NCBI GenBank assembly: GCA_002772195.1
Contig: PCSG01000001.1
Location: 1 to 7,017 of the forward strand
Direction of reading: 5' to 3'
From: Desulfobacterales bacterium CG23_combo_of_CG06-09_8_20_14_all_51_8
GTDB lineage: Bacteria > Desulfobacterota > Desulfobacteria > Desulfobacterales > Desulfosalsimonadaceae
Length of the DNA stretch: 7,017 nt
The translations under genes and the position numbers were made by a program. The notes below the pieces were generated by a model. The model was given only the letters and a program-made list of their open reading frames with translations. It made no database searches and had not been told where the DNA came from. This document shows, in pieces, positions 5,436 through 7,017 of the stretch (position 1 is its first letter; the number at the start of each line of letters is the position of its first letter).

Positions 5436-6815
5436 ATGAGCGATAAAATGGACTATACCCGAACGCTTGCGTCTTTTTGCGCCGGCCTGACTTTTGACAT
5501 GCTGCCCGAAGATGTAGTTCAAAAAGCCAAACTCTGTATTTTAGATTATATCACCAATATTTACGGGTCCCTGGAACTCGAGGCGGTCAAAAATCTCATC
5601 GAGTATTTTCGCGCGCATAATGCCGGCGGGGCAGCCACAGCACTCGGATGCGGTTTTAAAACCCACCTGCATCATGCGGCATTCATCAACGGCGTGACCG
5701 GGGAAGCCATTGAAGCCCAGGACGGATACCGATTCGGCGGCAACCACCCGGGCGTGGCCGTCATTCCCGCAGCCTTGGGAACCGCCGAAGAACGAAAAGC
5801 AGGTGGTAAAAGCGTCATCGAGGCGGTGGTCGCCGGGTACGAAGCCGCCAACCGGCCGGCCGCCGCCATGCATCCCTGGCATACCCTTTCGGGATTTCTT
5901 CCCACCGGCACCTGCGGGGCCTTCGGGGCAGCCGCCGCAGCTGCTAAAATCTCCCGGTACAATGAAACGCAAATGGTGAATGCCATCTCAAACGCCGGGT
6001 ACTTGCTTCCCCTGTCCATGGCCGAACACCTGATGGGCGGATTTACGATCAAAATTGTCCAGGGCGGACAGGCCGCCAGCGCCGGCATCCTGGCGGCCGG
6101 CCTTGCGGGCGCGGGCCTGACCGGAACGCCCCAGGTGCTGGAAGGATCCAAGTTAAACGGCGGATTTACCAAAATCACATCGGCGGCGGCCCCGAAGCTG
6201 GAAAAACTCATCGATGGTCTCGGCGAAACATTCTCCATCACCGATGTTTATTTCAAGCCTTACACCGCCTGCCGCCATACCCATGGCGCAGCCCAGGCCG
6301 TGCTTGAGTTATCAAATGAAGAAAAATTTTCTTTAAACGATATCGAAGCCATCCAGGTGCACACCTATGGTATCGCCGAACTGGCGGTGGGCAAAGGCGT
6401 CAAAAGCCATGACAGCTTTGTTTCCGCCCAGTTTTCCATCCCCTATGGGGTGGCGGCCTGCCTGACCGACGGGGCGCTGGGCCCCTTGCAGTTAACGGAA
6501 AAACGAATGCGTGATGAAACACTCATCCGGCTGTCTGAATGCGTGACGGTTAGCACGGATGACGCACTCAACAAGCTGTATCCAGAAAAAACGTCCACCC
6601 GTGTGGAAATTACGTTAAGCGGCGATCGGAAACTGACAAAACAAATCGATATTCCCAAGGGAGACCCCCGGGACCCCATGACGGAAACCGATATTATCAA
6701 AAAGCTAAAACTGTATGCCGGCAAGCGGGACATGGCGCGGACCCGCAAAGTCATAGAACTGGTTCTTGATCTTGAAAATGTCGGCGACGTGGGGGAACTG
6801 GCTAAACTTATTTAA
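5436..6815 (+). CDS. MmgE/PrpD family protein (2-methylcitrate dehydratase / cis-aconitate decarboxylase fold)
   Basis: A 459-aa cytoplasmic protein of normal length for the family, whose known members dehydrate 2-methylcitrate, decarboxylate cis-aconitate or epimerise iminodisuccinate. The all-helical first domain includes AAFINGVTGEAIEAQDGYR (residues 81-99), His104 in NHPG, a TGTCGAFGAAAAAAK stretch with Cys160, and Lys206 in FTIK followed by QGGQAA. The second domain starts near residue 270 with the conserved KPYTACRHTH (274-283). Against recalled cis-aconitate decarboxylase residues (Asp93, Thr97, His103, His159, Lys207), His and Lys are kept, while the others appear as Glu93, Gly97 and Cys160. 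The paired Asp of the usual DFDD/ELDD motif is Gln95-Asp96. Hydration, dehydration or isomerisation of an acid or acyl-CoA is a reasonable guess. The ATG at 5436 has no visible Shine-Dalgarno; an in-frame ATG at 5448 has a weak GAG 7 nt upstream and would remove four residues. Confidence 0.9.
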   Translation: MSDKMDYTRTLASFCAGLTFDMLPEDVVQKAKLCILDYITNIYGSLELEAVKNLIEYFRAHNAGGAATALGCGFKTHLHHAAFINGVTGEAIEAQDGYRFGGNHPGVAVIPAALGTAEERKAGGKSVIEAVVAGYEAANRPAAAMHPWHTLSGFLPTGTCGAFGAAAAAAKISRYNETQMVNAISNAGYLLPLSMAEHLMGGFTIKIVQGGQAASAGILAAGLAGAGLTGTPQVLEGSKLNGGFTKITSAAAPKLEKLIDGLGETFSITDVYFKPYTACRHTHGAAQAVLELSNEEKFSLNDIEAIQVHTYGIAELAVGKGVKSHDSFVSAQFSIPYGVAACLTDGALGPLQLTEKRMRDETLIRLSECVTVSTDDALNKLYPEKTSTRVEITLSGDRKLTKQIDIPKGDPRDPMTETDIIKKLKLYAGKRDMARTRKVIELVLDLENVGDVGELAKLI

Positions 6816-6820
6816 GGAGA
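6814..6820 (+). promoter_or_regulatory. Ribosome binding site of the acyl-CoA dehydrogenase gene, overlapping the preceding stop
   Basis: AAGGAGA, the best Shine-Dalgarno match in the window, begins inside the TAA of the PrpD-like gene (6813-6815) and lies 10 nt before a GTG codon at 6831. It decides the GTG start and suggests translational coupling. Confidence 0.75.
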
Positions 6821-6830
6821 ACTAATACCT

Positions 6831-7017
6831 GTGGATTTCAATCTTTCAAAAGAACAGATCATGCTGATCTGTTCTCTCAAGGATATGGGCAAACGGGAGA
6901 ATTTTACTCAGCTTGCGGCGGACATTGACGCGACCGGAGAATTTCCCCATCACCTGATCCCCAAATATGCGGAAATGGGGCTCATCGGCATGACTCTTTC
7001 CCCGGAATACGGCGGCG
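6831..7017 (+). CDS. Acyl-CoA dehydrogenase, N-terminal part (cut by window end)
   Basis: Sixty-two codons from a GTG start to the window edge. The translation opens VDFNLSKEQ and contains IDATGEFPHHLIPKYAEMG followed by LIGMTLSPEYGG; this is the N-terminal helical domain of FAD-dependent acyl-CoA dehydrogenases, where D-x-T-G-x-F-P and the closing P-E-x-Y-G-G are typical. These enzymes make the alpha,beta double bond of an acyl-CoA and pass electrons to electron-transfer flavoprotein. The segment after the first ten residues (ICSLKDMGKRENF) departs from the usual pattern of this helix. The catalytic Glu and FAD-binding parts are beyond the window. Its place after the CoA-transferase genes fits oxidation of the acyl-CoA they form. 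The family is sure; chain-length or substrate class cannot be judged. Confidence 0.85.
   Translation, partial: MDFNLSKEQIMLICSLKDMGKRENFTQLAADIDATGEFPHHLIPKYAEMGLIGMTLSPEYGG

Overview
The window is a compact run of seven genes, all on the + strand. The first and last are cut by the window edges. Gaps between genes are 0, 9, 20, 59, 11 and 15 nt, with Shine-Dalgarno sequences overlapping or lying just after the preceding stop codons, so this reads as one polycistronic catabolic operon. The moderately GC-rich sequence, the oxygen-sensitive glycyl radical enzyme and the set of acyl-CoA enzymes suggest a strict anaerobe. My best guess is a sulfate-reducing deltaproteobacterium of the Desulfobacterales type; the phylum is inferred from style only, since there is no marker gene.

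Layout: (1) the C-terminal end of an extended SDR (NAD-dependent epimerase/dehydratase type), ending at 377; (2) a classical SDR oxidoreductase at 378-1205; (3) a full-length glycyl radical enzyme (GRE) at 1215-3608, with thiyl-radical Cys443, the neighbouring Glu445 and glycyl-radical Gly772; (4) and (5) the two subunits of a class I, glutaconate-type CoA-transferase at 3629-4564 and 4624-5424, separated by a gap holding degenerate 7-bp tandem repeats; (6) an MmgE/PrpD-family protein at 5436-6815; (7) the N-terminus of an acyl-CoA dehydrogenase from 6831 to the window edge.

Taken together, the genes look like a pathway that attacks an oxygenated or otherwise substituted organic acid by radical chemistry. 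It would then adjust oxidation states with SDRs, load the acid onto CoA by transfer, and process the acyl-CoA by dehydrogenation, with a hydration, dehydration or isomerisation step by the PrpD-like protein. The order of steps and the substrate cannot be read from the sequence. The Cys-x-Glu-Pro motif points to an elimination or lyase GRE rather than a fumarate-adding alkyl/benzylsuccinate synthase. Two positions that contact the substrate in glycerol dehydratase-type enzymes are changed, so the substrate is probably not a simple diol. This combination of GRE, GctAB-type CoA-transferase, MmgE/PrpD and acyl-CoA dehydrogenase matches no pathway I recognise and is the main point of interest. The GRE activase (radical SAM) is not in the window. 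No RNA genes, insertion sequences, CRISPR arrays or convincing terminators were seen, and no stretch over 300 bases lacks a gene.
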